DNA from: Saccharum officinarum
Lineage: Eukaryota; Streptophyta; Magnoliopsida; Poales; Poaceae
Direction: 5' to 3'
DNA length: 64,000 nt
Assembly (NCBI GenBank): GCA_020631735.1
Contig: CM036159.1
Span: 16,965,511-17,029,510, forward strand
In this document: positions 46,200 to 58,777 of the stretch, piece by piece
How positions within the stretch are numbered: position 1 is the first letter of the stretch
Layout: every line of letters starts with the position of its first letter
Notes under the pieces: generated by a model
Told to the model about the DNA's origin: nothing
Databases searched by the model: none
The model's input: the letters and a program-made list of their open reading frames with translations, nothing else
Position numbers and translations under genes: made by a program

Positions 46200-47087
46200 T
46201 ACGAAGAAGGAAGAAGACAGAAGAGAAGAAAACTCACCAACGCCATGGCAGTCCGCGTCGCCCAGCTGACGGAGGAGGACATTCGCCCTCCCCTCGACGT
46301 CTGCTGCCGCCACGCGGATGAGCGCCCGCTCCTCCGCCTGCTCCACCCTCGGCCCCGACGGGCCAGCCTGAGCACCGGGGAGGGCATGGCGAGGGCGGAT
46401 GCTCCCCATTGAGATGCCACCAGTACGTAGCTGGCGGCCCCTCCCCGTAAAAACCCGGTCGTCCGTCTGGCGACGCTGCACCGCTGGGGGACCGTCCACC
46501 TCTTCGGACCGACGCAACGAGTTGTCGCGCGCCATCGAGATCGTGGGGTTGTGCTAAAAGATGGTGGAAGAGGAAAGTGGAGAGTGGAAGATGGCAATAG
46601 ATGTGGGAAGAACGGGCGACGAGCCTGGTATAAATAGGATCCAAGCAACCGTTCGGCTGCGCAGCCACCCAGGATCATCAATACGATCTCGGAGCTCGAG
46701 CCGACATTCCCACTTCCCGCTAAAATCCGAGTAATGGAACCGCCCCCATCCACTTTCCTCGATTAAATCTCGACGCTCCCACTCACTGTAATGCACCCGT
46801 CTAACTCCCGTAACCGTGGATTCTCGAACGGACGATGAGCCTCACAAGATATGGGCATCATCCGAATAAGGTCTCGACCAGAGGGGCCTCCCCCTAACTT
46901 AATTATAACCCACGCCAAAGACCACTTGGCAATGATCAGCTTAGCCCATCAACCTCTGGTCAATACCAAGGGGCCCAAAGGCGGAAGCCACAGAGCGTTA
47001 GCAGGCTAAGCCATCATAAAAAAAACAGGTCTGGTGGCTAACCCCACCAGGGGGTTGGTCAAAGAGATCGTCTCCCTAAGACCCCTC

Positions 47088-49084
47088 TGAAAGCCCAAGT
47101 TTGGTTTTGGTAATTAATGACACCAAGTTGCTAATGCCATGTGTTAAGTGTTTTGAGTTAGGCATAAGCAACACATGTGATGAAGGTGTATGTGCCAAGG
47201 AGTGGTGGCCACAAGATCACAAAGAGATGGTGCATGGACATGAAATGATGATCATGGTGGAGATGCACATAATATGATAGACATGATGATCAAGTGGAAG
47301 AGAAGGATCTAAGAGCACAAGGCAAAGGTATAACCATAGGGTTTTTCTTTTGCCGGTCTAAGATGAGTAGAGAAGTGACTGATCGGGTTTAGGATACATA
47401 GCCGACTATCAAGAGGGGCAATCACGGTTAGCTCGGGAATCAAGTGCCACTAGATCAATGTCTTGAGCATATGCATTAGGATCTAGTAGAGAGCTAACAT
47501 AACGTCTTGAAAGTGTTTGTGAAATGCTAACACACATGCACATGGTGGTGTACACTTGGTGGTGTTAGCACAGTTTGCGAAGGCGGTAGAGTTTAAGCGG
47601 TAAAGAGGGGTTTGGGTTCCTCTCTCCCTCCCGCCGAGCTTGTGAGGCGGGATTCGGCGCTTTTTGGGTAAGTGAAACGCCTATTTTCCACTACGCCAGA
47701 AGTCGGAAAAGAAATGGAGGCGAACGGCGGTCACTGTGGTGACCGGACGCTGCACCGGACGCGGTCACGGTTTGACCGGGCGCGTCCAGTCAGTTCAACA
47801 TGGCGCAGCAAGGGTTTGTGACCGGACGCTGGTCTGGCCTGACCAGCGTGTCCGGTCAGTTCTCCTGTGTGTAGAAGAAGAGCGCGCGACCGACGCGTCC
47901 GGTCCCTCACGGAACCGGAGCGTCCGGTCAGGCGTCCAGAGGGGCAGAGCGCAGCGGAGTGCTGATCGGACGCGCGACGCTTCCGGTCACGTGCGATCGG
48001 ACGTGTCCGATCGTGGTGGGAGCTTATTGGACTCCGACCGGACGCCAGGTGCAGCGCGTCCGGTCAAACGCTAGAGCGTGTCCGGTCACAGCAACGGTAA
48101 CTTCTGACGCGCACTGTTCATGCTTGTCCTGTAGTGACCGAACGCGTCCGGTCACCCTGACCTATGCGTCCGGTCAGTACAATTTTCACTGCGTCGTCCG
48201 GTAACGGCTAGCTGCGTACCCCTTCGTTATAAATAGAAGATGTCTAGGGTTTGAGGGTAACTCTTGCATATTTTGAGACCTAGAGACATCCTTTGAGCTA
48301 GAGAACAACCCCTCCACTCATCTCTTTGCTTAGTTGCACATCTTGAGTGAGATTGAGTGAGATTCAAGTGCATTGCTTGAGAGTTGCATTCTAGAGGCAC
48401 TTGATCTTTGAGTTGCTGAGGAGGATTTCTTGTTACTCTTCCGTGTTTCCCGACACGGTAGACGGCTTAGAGCAGCGGAGGTGATTGAGCTCACAATTGA
48501 AGATTGTTGGAGCCTTCACCAAGTGTTATAAGGGGTTCTTGATCCTTCCCCGCGGGAGTTTGCAAATTGGATACTCTAGTAGAGTTCGTGGCTTGGAGGA
48601 TCCTCATCTTGTGTGCGGTTGTGCGGCGCCCGCCGAGGGCTCGACTCTTGATAGTCGATTAGCTCACGAACCGACAAGTGGGTGTATCGCCACAACGAGG
48701 AGTAGCTTGCCGGGAAGCAAGTGAATCTCGGTAAAAATCTTGTGTCATCTCTTTGCCGAGGATTTCTCTTGTGATTGATTCTTCGAGTGCATTATTTCTC
48801 TACATCGTTGGTATAAGAATCAAGTCAGTTGCTCTTTACTTTCTTGTACTAATCTTAGTGTAGCTTTTATCACATAGGAGTAAGTAGCTTAGTGACTTAG
48901 TCTTGTTGGTGTGTATTAGAGATCATAGCCTTGCTTCACTAGAATTGTATAGGTGGCTTGCATAGTATAGTTGAGCTAGTGCTAGAATTAGCTTAGCCAT
49001 CTTTTATACTAACGTGGTTGTTTAGTGAAGCTTGTAGATTTTTAAATAGGCTATTCACCCCCTTCTAGCCATTTGGACCTTACA
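47088..49084 (+). mobile_element. Solo LTR (forward) with TSD CCCTC
   Basis: 1997 bp, TG...CA ends (TGAAAGCCCAAG... and ...CCATTTGGACCTTACA), with a perfect 5-bp duplication CCCTC at 47083-47087 and 49085-49089. It is the same family as the inverted solo LTR at 18759-20726 and related to the copia LTRs of E1/E2 (both end in a CTATTCACCCCC...CTAGCCAT block). It contains many ACCGGACGCG/CGCGTCCGGT units (47740-48200). No internal region adjoins it. Confidence 0.9.
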
Positions 49085-49427
49085 CCCTCGGATTGTAGTA
49101 AGCCATAGGGCTCGGGGGCTAGTCCTACCACGCCAGTATAGCGAAGAACCGAAATCGCCTTCGACCCCGTGCACTCTTACTTCACTCTGAGCCTCTCTAC
49201 GGCCGAGCCCGAGCAATAGTGCCCAGGGCACCCCAAGTCATACCCAAGACCCTGTAGGCGTCAACCGGTGGGATCCCATTGGAGGGAGGCACCGAGCCCT
49301 CAGAGCCCATCAAATGGTCCTGAGGCCTACTGAACGACCCTTGGATGACTTGGAACTCGCCTTTGACTGACCTCTCGCCATGAGCAGAGGCTCGGGGGCT
49401 ACCCTTGAATCAAGGACGAGGCCTCAG

Positions 49428-49547
49428 ATTTGCACCCCCACACGAAATCAAGACCTTGGAAGCATATCCTATCCTTCCAAGGCCTTGGATTTGCACCCCA
49501 CACGAAATCAAGACCTTGGAAGCATATCCTATCCTTCCAAGGCCTCG
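49428..49547. repeat. 60-bp tandem duplication
   Basis: A unit beginning ATTTGCACCCC and containing ACCTTGGAAGCATATCC is present twice in tandem (49428-49487 and 49488-49547) with one or two differences, within the gypsy-like LTR remnant. Confidence 0.85.
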
Positions 49548-49693
49548 GGGGCTACACCCGGCGAGTGCGCTCGCACGCACCCCCCCGGAAAAGCGCGATA
49601 CAAAGGCAAGCCAAGGCCCCAGCAACCCGGCTAGAAGCCCAGCAAAGAGAAAACTCGACGTACAACCTCTGAAGGAGTATCCCTACTCCTCTA

Positions 49694-51679
49694 TGAAAGG
49701 TCTTAATGGCTAGAGGGGGGGTGAATAGCCTATTAAAATTTTCTACAAAGACAAGCTAAACAAGTTTATCAATAAAACAAATAGCGAGATGCGAGTTTTG
49801 CTTAGCCTACGGGGTGTTTGCAAGCCACCTAACCAAATCACAATTCTAGTGTATTTGCACTCAACCGCACAAGTCAAACCAAGAAGGAAACTACAACTAG
49901 CAAGCTACATAAAGAAGCTACTCTAGCAAAGCTAACTCGCTAGCAAAGATAACTAAGAAATTAATACAAGAGAGAGTTAGGAGGGTATCACCGAGGGGCG
50001 AAGAGTTGAGCCAACCAATCAATATGATCAAGAGATGAATACCAAGATAACCGAACACAGGGATCAATCAATCACAATATGAAAGTGATGACACGAAGAT
50101 TTATCCCGAGGTTCACGTGCTTGCCGGCACGCTAGTCCCCGTTGTGTCCCTCTTCACCACGTGGTTTGGTGGCTAATCGGTCACACACCGAGCCTCTCAA
50201 AAGGCGCCACAAGAACCTACCAAATGGTAAAAGGTTGCAATGACACGAGCAATATACTAACGTTGCCTTTGGCGCTTCTTTGAGGTAGGCACAAACCCCT
50301 CACAATTACCGGAGGTGGCCAAGAACAATCACCAACTCTTGCCAACGCCTCTAAGCTGCTCCAAGCCGTCTAGGTGGCAGCAACCACCAAGAGAAACAAG
50401 AATCCCGCAGCAAATCAACCACCAAGTGCCAACTAGATGCAATCTCACAATGCAAATGCACTTGGATCACTCAATCTCACTTTGAATATGCAAAGAAGCA
50501 AGAGAGATGAGTGGGAGGAGAGTTGCTTAGCTCAAAGTGCTCACAAGTATGTCAAATGTTCGAGAGAGAGAGCCTTGAGCCGGCCAACGAGTATTTATAG
50601 ACGTACCCCTTTGAATAGAGCCGTTAGAAACTTAAATAGCCGAAATCGCGCTGACCGGACGCGCTGGTCCAACTGACCGGACGCGCCGGTCGCCCAATGA
50701 CTAACTCGTGAAGTATTGACCAGACGCGCTGGTCCAACTGACCGGACGCGCCGGTCGCCCAACGGCTAACTGCGAAGCAACGATCGGACGCGCTCATCGC
50801 GCAGACCGGACGCGCTGGAAACGACCGGACGCGCTGGTCCCGAGAATGACCGGACGCACTGGTCGCCTGAGCAGCGCTCAACGAAACAACGACCGGACGC
50901 GCTGAAGAAACATGACCGGACGCGATAGTGCCAGCGTCCGGTTAGAGTCCAGTAAGCTCCCTGAACGACCGGACGCGTCCGATCATCAGTGACCGGACGC
51001 GCCTCGCGTCCGATCATCGAACTGAAAAACGCGCAGACACTGAACACTGACCGGACGCGTCCGGTCATGCAAGGACCGCGTCCGGTTCAGCGTCCGGTCA
51101 CCTCTGTGACCTCCGTTCGCCTCCGTTTCTTTTCCGGACTTCCGGCGTAGTGGAAAATAGTCGTTTCAACTTCTCGAAAACGCCTGAATCCCACCTCGCA
51201 AGCTCGGCGGGAGGGAGAGAGGATCCCAAACCCTCTCTACCGCTCAAACTCCACCACCTTCGCAAATATGCTAGCACCACCAAGTGATCTCGTCAAGTGT
51301 GAGTGTGTTAGCATTTTCACAATCATTTTTGGAGGCGATATTAGTTCTATCCAAATGCATATGATCATGAAATGCACACCTAGAGGCACTTAGGAGTTCA
51401 ATAGCCGCATCATTCCCCTCTTTATAGTACGGCTATCTATCCTATAATGTAACCACACCCACTAGGTGTCTTGGTTACTAAAACACAACCCTTAAGCATA
51501 TACCTTTGCCTTGATCACATAGGGTTGCGTCCAAATCCAAGTGTGGCCATCATGATCACCATGTCCATCTTGCCACCAACCTTGGAATGTACTAATCCTC
51601 ATATGCTACATACAACTTAGGCATAGGATTAGTACTTAGGCATTGTCACTAATTACCAACACCAAACATAGGACTTTCA
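49694..51679 (-). repeat. E1 3' LTR
   Basis: 1986 bp, TG...CA ends. It aligns throughout with 61021-63017. It contains a dense array of ACCGGACGCG-type units (about 50650-51090). The left neighbour CTCTA cannot be checked as a target duplication because the 5' LTR is outside the window. Confidence 0.9.
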
Positions 51680-52807
51680 ATCTCTCCCTTGTTGGTAATT
51701 GGTGACAAACCTTTCACAAAGATGTTATGATAAAATTTTGATTGAACCCATGTCACATTGTCCAAGTATATTACCATGTGTAAGAATTATGGACATGTGA
51801 TCATGAATTCAAATTGATAGCAATGGCTCCCCCTACATGTATGCTATATGTTTGGATTTTGGAAGCATACATGTTAGATAGAAAAGATTAGGAGCATTGA
51901 CTACCAATAGGTGCTAAGTGTTTAAGATTATAGACCTTTGAAGCGTGATACCATCGGAGTGGCGATAAACACCATCTTAGCACCTTGTGTAGTTAGATAC
52001 CACTTGTAAAAACACAAACATAACTAGAAACCTCGTGAGATCAACATTATAAGCAAGGCTCTAGTACCACTTTGAAAAACATGAAGCAAGAAAAATCTAA
52101 CTACTTCCTATTCATGCTAGTACCTCAATGCATCATTCAAATTATACTAGCAAGTCACCACACAAGCAATGTATCGGAGAAAACGAAATGCATAACTATG
52201 CATTATACATATGAAGTGCACATAGAAATGCAACATTCATGTTTAAGAGCTTGCTCCCCCTACTTGTGTGCTCAAAATTTTAGTTGATCCCCTTCTTTTA
52301 TCAATTCTCCCCCTTTGTGCTTCTTCCTCTTTGAGTTCTATCTTTGTGAACAACAATTTCTCCCCCTTTGGCACCAATTGACCACAAGGAGCAAACTTTA
52401 GATAGATTATCATGTTGAAATATGGGGTGAGGATCAAGTTTATGATTCAACCTAGATTGCTTGCATAAATAAAATACTTCAGTTTGATCCAAGGGCAAGC
52501 TTCTTCACACCTCCCTAGAAGGGTTATCATGCACCATGTTGAAGCAAATATTTAGACAAGTTTTGTAGATTAAACACTTAGGATTACAAGCTACTTAAAC
52601 AAGTTATATGCTACCACTAGATCATACATAGCAAAGAAACAATAGTGGCACCATATAACCTTCAAATTCATTTGATTTTCATGAATGAGCCTAGAACATG
52701 TAAATTATGACTAGATGCACTAAACAAGTCCTTAGCATAGAATGTATGACATGTCAACCAATTGTACCTTGGGGCTTGAAGGAGAGGCATGTCATATATG
52801 GGGTGCA
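51680..52807 (-). other. E1 3' untranslated region with polypurine tracts
   Basis: On the minus strand, AACAAGGGAGAGA directly abuts the LTR TG and is the likely plus-strand primer (51680-51693). Additional AAAGGGGGAGAA-type tracts occur at about 52303-52315 and 52358-52372, a known habit of Maximus/SIRE-type elements. No env-like ORF is present. Confidence 0.65.
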
Positions 52808-54526
52808 TCAACTCATGTTGGAGAAGTCAAGTATGTTCAACTCATTCTTTAGCTTGTGAAATCTCTTCTCATCAAGTGGCTTGGTGAATAGATCGGCTAA
52901 TTGATCTTCGGTGCCCACACTCTCAATAGCAATGTCACCCTTTTGTTGATGATCTCTAATGAAATGATGACGAACATCAATATCCTTTGTTCTTTGATAT
53001 TGAACGGGATTGTTGGTTAACTTCACGGCACTTTCATTATCACATAGCAATGACACATTCTTGAAGTTGATTCCAAAATCTTTCAATGTTGCCTTCATCC
53101 ATAAGATTTGTGCACAACAACTACCCGCGACGATATATTCGGCCTCGGCGGTAGATAGTGCAATACTATTTTGCTTCTTGAATGACCATGAGACAAGTGA
53201 TCTTCCCAACAATTGGCAAGTCCTGGAAGTGCTCTTTCTCTCCACTTTGTCACCGGCATAGTCGGAATCCGAATATCCAACTAGCTCAAAGCTTGCACCT
53301 TTAGGATACCATAATTCAACATCTTGTGTATGCTTTAAGTACCTCAATATTCTTTTTGTTGCCTTCAAATGACTTTCTCTTGGTGAGGCTTGAAATCTTG
53401 CACACATGCATACACTAAACATCACATCGGGCCTTGATGCCGTCACATAGAGTAGGCTACCAATCATTGATCTATATAGCTTTTGATCCACCATGTTGCC
53501 ACTCTTGTCACTATCCAAACTTCCACTAGTGCCCATTGGGGTTGTAATACCCTTTGCATCTTCCATGCCAAACTTCTTGAGCATATCTTTGATGTACTTA
53601 GTTTGACTCACAAATGTTCCTTCCTTTATTTGTTTGATTTGAAGTCCAAGAAATAAACTAAGTTCACCAATCATTGACATTTCAAATTCCTTTGCCATCA
53701 TTTTCCTAAACTCATCACAATAATCTTGATTGGTTGAACCGAATATGATATCATCAACACATATTTGCAACACAAACAAGTCTTTCCCAATCTTCTTGGT
53801 GAATAGTGTAGTGTCAACTTTGCCCATGACAAATCCTTTGGATAGCAAGAAGTTCCTTAATCTTTCATACCATGCTTTAGGTGCTTGCTTTAATCCATAC
53901 AAAGCTTTTCTCAATTTGTAGACATGATTGGGTTTCTTGTCATCTTCAAAACCGGGAGGTTGTTCCACATACACCTCTTCTTGAATGTACCCATTGAGAA
54001 ATGCACTCTTCACATCCATTTGATATAACTTGATATTGTGAGCACAAACATAGGCAAGTAAGATCCTAATTGCTTCCAATCTTGCAACCGGGGCATAAGT
54101 TTCACCAAAGTCAAGACCCTCTATTTGTGTGTAACCTTGAGCCACTAGTCTTGCTTTATTTCTTACTACTATCCCATCTTGATCTTGCTTATTGCGAAAG
54201 ACCCATCTTGTTCCAATGACATTGTGATACTTAGGCCTCTCAACTAGTTCCCATACTTCATTTCTCTTGAAGTTGTTGAGCTCTTCATGCATTGCATTTA
54301 CCCAATCCGGATCTCTCAATACTCTATCAATGTCCTTGGGTTCTTCTATTGACACAAAAGAAGAGTGAGCACAAAATGATACCAATCTTGATCTAGTTTG
54401 AACTCCTCTTTGTATGTCACCAATGATGGAATCCAATGGATGGTCTCTTGCAATGTTAGTTGGTTGAAGCACTTGGACTTGATTGCTTGGATGTTGATCA
54501 TGAGTTGGAGATGATGAACTAGCCAC
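52808..54526 (-). CDS. E1 copia reverse transcriptase and RNase H
   Basis: 572-codon open frame encoding the C-terminal part of a copia polyprotein. RT starts near [11 protein letters not shown] (about residue 100) with the [21 protein letters not shown] and ALYGLKQAP contexts. RNase H follows, with YSDSDYAGD (about 415), STAEAEY (about 455), DNESA (about 485) and a DVRHHFIRD end. The polymerase active-site box reads CVDD, where E2 has YVDD. An in-frame TAA at 54530-54532, where E2 has a Gln codon, separates this frame from upstream pol. It ends with a normal stop, but the element is interrupted, so it cannot be made as part of a full polyprotein. Confidence 0.9.
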   Translation of the reverse strand: MASSSSPTHDQHPSNQVQVLQPTNIARDHPLDSIIGDIQRGVQTRSRLVSFCAHSSFVSIEEPKDIDRVLRDPDWVNAMHEELNNFKRNEVWELVERPKYHNVIGTRWVFRNKQDQDGIVVRNKARLVAQGYTQIEGLDFGETYAPVARLEAIRILLAYVCAHNIKLYQMDVKSAFLNGYIQEEVYVEQPPGFEDDKKPNHVYKLRKALYGLKQAPKAWYERLRNFLLSKGFVMGKVDTTLFTKKIGKDLFVLQICVDDIIFGSTNQDYCDEFRKMMAKEFEMSMIGELSLFLGLQIKQIKEGTFVSQTKYIKDMLKKFGMEDAKGITTPMGTSGSLDSDKSGNMVDQKLYRSMIGSLLYVTASRPDVMFSVCMCARFQASPRESHLKATKRILRYLKHTQDVELWYPKGASFELVGYSDSDYAGDKVERKSTSRTCQLLGRSLVSWSFKKQNSIALSTAEAEYIVAGSCCAQILWMKATLKDFGINFKNVSLLCDNESAVKLTNNPVQYQRTKDIDVRHHFIRDHQQKGDIAIESVGTEDQLADLFTKPLDEKRFHKLKNELNILDFSNMS

Positions 54527-54537
54527 TTGTTAATCTT

Positions 54538-55927
54538 TGAAAGGTCTTGATGGCTAGAGGGGGGGTGAATAGCCTATTAAAATTTTCTACAAAGACAAGC
54601 TAAACAAGTTTATCAACAAAACAAATAGCGAGATGCGAGTTTTGCTTAGCCTACTGGGTGTTTGCAAGCCACCTAACCAAATCACAATTCTAGTGTATGT
54701 GCACTCAACCGCACAAGTTAAACCGAGAAGGAAAACTACAACTAGCAAGCTACACAAAGAAGCTACTCTAGCAAAGCTAACTCGCTAGCAAAGATAACTA
54801 AGAAATTAATACAAGAGAGAGTTAGGAGGGTATCACCGAGGGGCGAAGAATTGAGCCAACCAATCAATATAATCAAGAGATGAATACCAAGATAACCGAA
54901 CACCGGGATCAATCAATCACAATATGAAAGTGATGACACGAAGATTTATCCCGAGGTTCACGTGCTTGCTGGCACGCTAGTCCCCATTCTGTCCCTCTTC
55001 ACCACGTGGTTCGGTGGCTAATCGGTCACACACCGAGTCTCTCAAAAGGCGCCACAAGAACCTACCAAATGGCAAAAGGTTGCAATGACACGAAGCAATT
55101 TACTAATGTTGCCTTTGGCGCTTCGCCAAGGTAGGCACAAACCCCTCACAAACACCGGAGGTGGCCAAGAACAAACACCAACTCTTGCCAACACCTCCAA
55201 GCTGCTCCAAGCCGTCTAGGTGGTGGCAACCACCAAGAGAAACAAGAATCCCGCAGCAAATCAACCACCAAGTGCCAACTAGATGCAATCTCACAATGCA
55301 AATGCACTTGGATCACTCAATCTCACTTCGAATATGCAAAGAAGCAAGAGAGATGAGTGGGAGGGGAGTTGCTTAGCTCAAAGTGCTCACAAGTATGTCA
55401 AATGTTCGAGAGATGTCCGAGAGAGCGAGCCTTCAGCTGGCCAACGAGTATTTATAGACGTACCCCTTCGAATATAGCCGTTAGAAACTTAAATAGCCGA
55501 AATCGGGCTGACCGGACGCGCTGGTCCAACTGACCGGACGCGCCGGTCGCCCAACGTCTAAGTCACGAAGCACTGACCGGACGCGCTGGTCCAACTGACC
55601 GGACGCGCTGGTCGCCCAACGGCTAACTGCGAAACAACGACCGGACGCGCTCATCGCGCAGACCGGACGCACTGCGAACGACCGGACGCGCTAGTCCCGT
55701 GAATGACCGGACGCGTTGGTCGCCTGAGCAGTGCTCAACGAAACAACGACCGGACGCGCTGAAGGAACATGACCGGACGCGACAGTGCCAGCGTCCGGTT
55801 ACAGTCCAGTAAGCTCCCTGAACGACCGGACGCGTCCGATCATCAGTGACCGGACGCGCCTCGCGTCCGATCATCAAACTGCAAAACGCGCAGACACTGA
55901 ACCCAAATCCTCTCTACCGCTCAAACT
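54538..55927 (-). repeat. E2 3' LTR, truncated by two deletions
   Basis: It aligns to the 5' LTR (61021-63017) until GACACTGAAC (about 55902). It then jumps about 180 bp ahead at a shared GAAC to CCAAATCCTCTCTACCGCTC, and at about 55927 joins directly to pol. About 430 bp of LTR, the polypurine tract, the 3' untranslated region and the end of pol are missing. Confidence 0.85.
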
Positions 55928-58747
55928 TCATCCCAACAATTGACAAGTCCCTGAGGTGCTCTTTCTCTCAACTTTGTCACCGGCATAGTCGGAATCCGAA
56001 TAACCAACTAGCTCAAAACTAGCACCCTTGGGATACCACAATCCAACATCTTGTGTATGCTTCAAGTACCTCAATATTCTCTTTGTTGCCTTCAAATGAC
56101 TTTCTCTTGATGAGGCTTGAAATCTTGCACACATGCATACACTAAACATCACATCGGGCCTTGATGCCGTCACATAGAGTAGGCTACCAATCATTGATCT
56201 ATATAGCTTTTGATCCACCATGTTGCCACTCTTGTCACTATCCAAGCTTCCACTAGTGCCCATTGGAGTTGTAATACTCTTTGCATCTTCCATGCCAAAT
56301 TTCTTGAGCATATCTTTGATGTACTTAGTTTGGCTCACAAATGTACCTTCTTTCATTTGTTTGATTTGAAGTCCAAGAAAGAAACTAAGTTCACCAATCA
56401 TTGACATTTCAAATTCCTTGGCCATCATTTTTCCAAACTCATCACAATAATCTTGATTGGTTGAACCGAATATGATATCATCAACATATATTTGCAACAC
56501 AAACAAGTCTTTCTCAATCTTCTTGGTGAATAGTGTTGTATCAACTTTGCCCATGACAAATCCTTTGGATTGCAAGAAGTCCCTCAATCTTTCATACCAT
56601 GCTCTAGGTGCTTGCTTCAATCCATATAAAGCTTTTCTCAACTTGCATACATGATTGGGTTTCTTGTCATCTTCAAAACCGAGAGGTTGCTCCACATACA
56701 CCTTCTCTTGAATGTACCCATTGAGAAATGCACTCTTTACATCCATTTGATATAGCTTGATATTGTGAGCACAAGCATAGGCAAGTAAAATCCTAATTGC
56801 TTTCAATCTTGCAACCGGGGCATAAGTTTCACCAAAGTCAAGACCCTCTATTTGTGTGTAACCTTGAGCCACTAGTCTTGCTTTGTTCCTTATTACTATC
56901 CCATCTTGATCTTGCTTGTTGCGAAAGACCCATCTTGTTCCAATGACATTGTGATCCTTAGGCCTTTCAACTAGTTCCCATACTTTATTTCTCTTGAAGT
57001 TGTTGAGCTCTTCATGCATTGCATTTACCCAATCCGGATCTCTCAATGCTTTATCAATGTCCTTGGGTTCTTCCATTGACACAAAAGATGAGTGAGCACA
57101 AAATGATGCCAATCTTGATCTAGTTTGAACTCCTTTTTGTATGTCACCAATGATGGAATCCAATGGATGGTCTCTTGCAATGTTAGTTGGTTGAAGCACT
57201 TGGACTTGATTGCTTGGATGTTGATGTTGATCATGAGTTAGAGATGATGAACTAGCCACTTGTTGATCTTGTTGCACTTGAGATGATGTACTAGCTTGAT
57301 TTTGCATTAGAGAACCACTAGCTTGTGTAATTGGACTTTGGAGCACTTGATCTTTGTTGTCATCCACATCAATCACTTGCTTTGGCCTAATATCACCAAT
57401 GTCCATTTCTTTCATAGCATTGGTCAATTGAGTTCCTCTCACATCATCCAAGTTATCTTCCTCATCTTGAGAGCCATTTGTTTCATCAAATTCAACATCA
57501 TGCACTTCTTCAAGTTGACCACTAGCCAAATTCCAAACTCTATAAGCTTTGCTAGTAGTTGAGTAACCAAGTAAGAATCCTTCATCACATTTCTTCTCAA
57601 ACTTGCTCAATCTAGTGCCCTTCTTCAAGATGTAGCATTTGCAACCAAATACCCGAAAGTCTGCAATGTTAGGCTTTCTTCCATTTAAGATCTCATATGG
57701 TGTCTTCTCTAGAAACTTATGGCAATAGAGGCGGTTGCTATAGAAGCAAGCCGTGTTGATTGCTTCGGCCCAAAATGAATGACTCACATTATACTCATTC
57801 AACATTGATCTTGCCATATCAATTAAGGTTCTATTCTTCCTCTCAACTAAGCCATTTGATTGAGGTGTATACTTGGCCGAGAATTGATGTTTGATTCCAA
57901 GCTCATCGCATAGCTCATCAACTCTTGTGTTTCTAAACTCACTTCCATTGTCACTTCTCACTTTCTTGATTGTGGTTTCAAACTCATTTTGCACTCTCTT
58001 GATGAACTTCTTGAATATGTCAAATACATCACTTTTGTCCCCAAGAAAGAATACCCATGTGTATCTAGTGAAATCATCCACAATCACAAAGCCATACTTG
58101 TTGCCACCAATGCTTGTGTATGTAGTTGGCCCAAATAGATCCATGTGCAATAACTCAAATGCCTTGGAAGTACTCATAATGCTCTTCAATGGATGAGTGT
58201 TGCCCACTTGCTTTCCGGCTTGACATGCTCTACATAGCTTATCCTTCTCAAATGTGACATCCTTCAAGCCTCTAACTAAGTCATGCTTCACTAACTTGTT
58301 CAATTGCTTCATGCCAACATGACCAAGTCTTCTATGCCATAACCAACCCATACTTGATTTGGTGAGTAAGCATGTTGAGAGTTGAGTGTCACTAGCATTG
58401 AAATCAACCAAGTATAGATTCTCATATCTAAAACCTTTGAAGATCAAATTTGAGCCATCAACACTAACTATCTCCACATCATCAACACCAAATATGCACT
58501 TGAAACCGAGATCACACAATTGAGCAACCGAGAGAAGATTGAAGTTCAACTTTTCAACTAAGAGCACATTGAAAATGCTATGATCATTTGAGATTGCAAT
58601 CCTTCCAAGAGCCTTTACATCACCCTTGCTATTGTCACCAAATGTGATGCTATCAATGCCACTATCATTTGATTTGAGAGAGTTGAACATTCTTGAATCA
58701 CCGGTCATATGTTGAGAGCACCCACTATCAAGCACCCAATGCCTTCA
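55928..58747 (-). CDS. E2 copia pol: protease, integrase, RT, partial RNase H
   Basis: Open frame of about 935 codons. Aspartic protease: [12 protein letters not shown] at the start. Integrase: HHCC finger (HRRLGH...CRAC, about residues 134-170), then the D,D-35-E triad contexts MDLFGP, SDNGSEF and [20 protein letters not shown] through an intact YVDDIIFG box. The frame ends inside RNase H at [10 protein letters not shown] because of the 3' deletion, so the second half of RNase H is gone. It is in the same frame as gag but separated by the gag stop and a TGA at 58745-58747, so its expression would need readthrough or reinitiation. Confidence 0.9.
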
Positions 58748-58777
58748 TTCGGCCTTGTAATTTACCTACAAAACAAT

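Larger units (their letters stand above)
46200..49693 (-). mobile_element. Gypsy-like LTR retrotransposon remnant (interrupted)
   Basis: Minus-strand remnant. U3-like sequence with the GCTCGGGGGCTA motif common in grass gypsy LTRs (49110-49560) is followed leftward by a TATA-like TATTTATACC (about 46628-46638) and then a possible gag-type start (MARDNSLRRSEEVDG) near 46534. Two younger insertions cut it: a solo LTR at 47088-49084 and copia element E1 from 49694. Boundaries and family are uncertain; no integrase or RT is present in the window. Confidence 0.4.

Noticed and set aside
46199..46796. Host gene on the minus strand
   Set aside because: Frames overlap and the setting (TATA-like site, LTR-like GCTCGGGGGCTA sequence) fits a gypsy LTR and gag start better, though weakly.
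50640..51100. CRISPR or satellite array
   Set aside because: The short CG-rich units lie within LTRs, have no uniform spacers and recur in every LTR of the family. CRISPR arrays are not expected in plant nuclear DNA.
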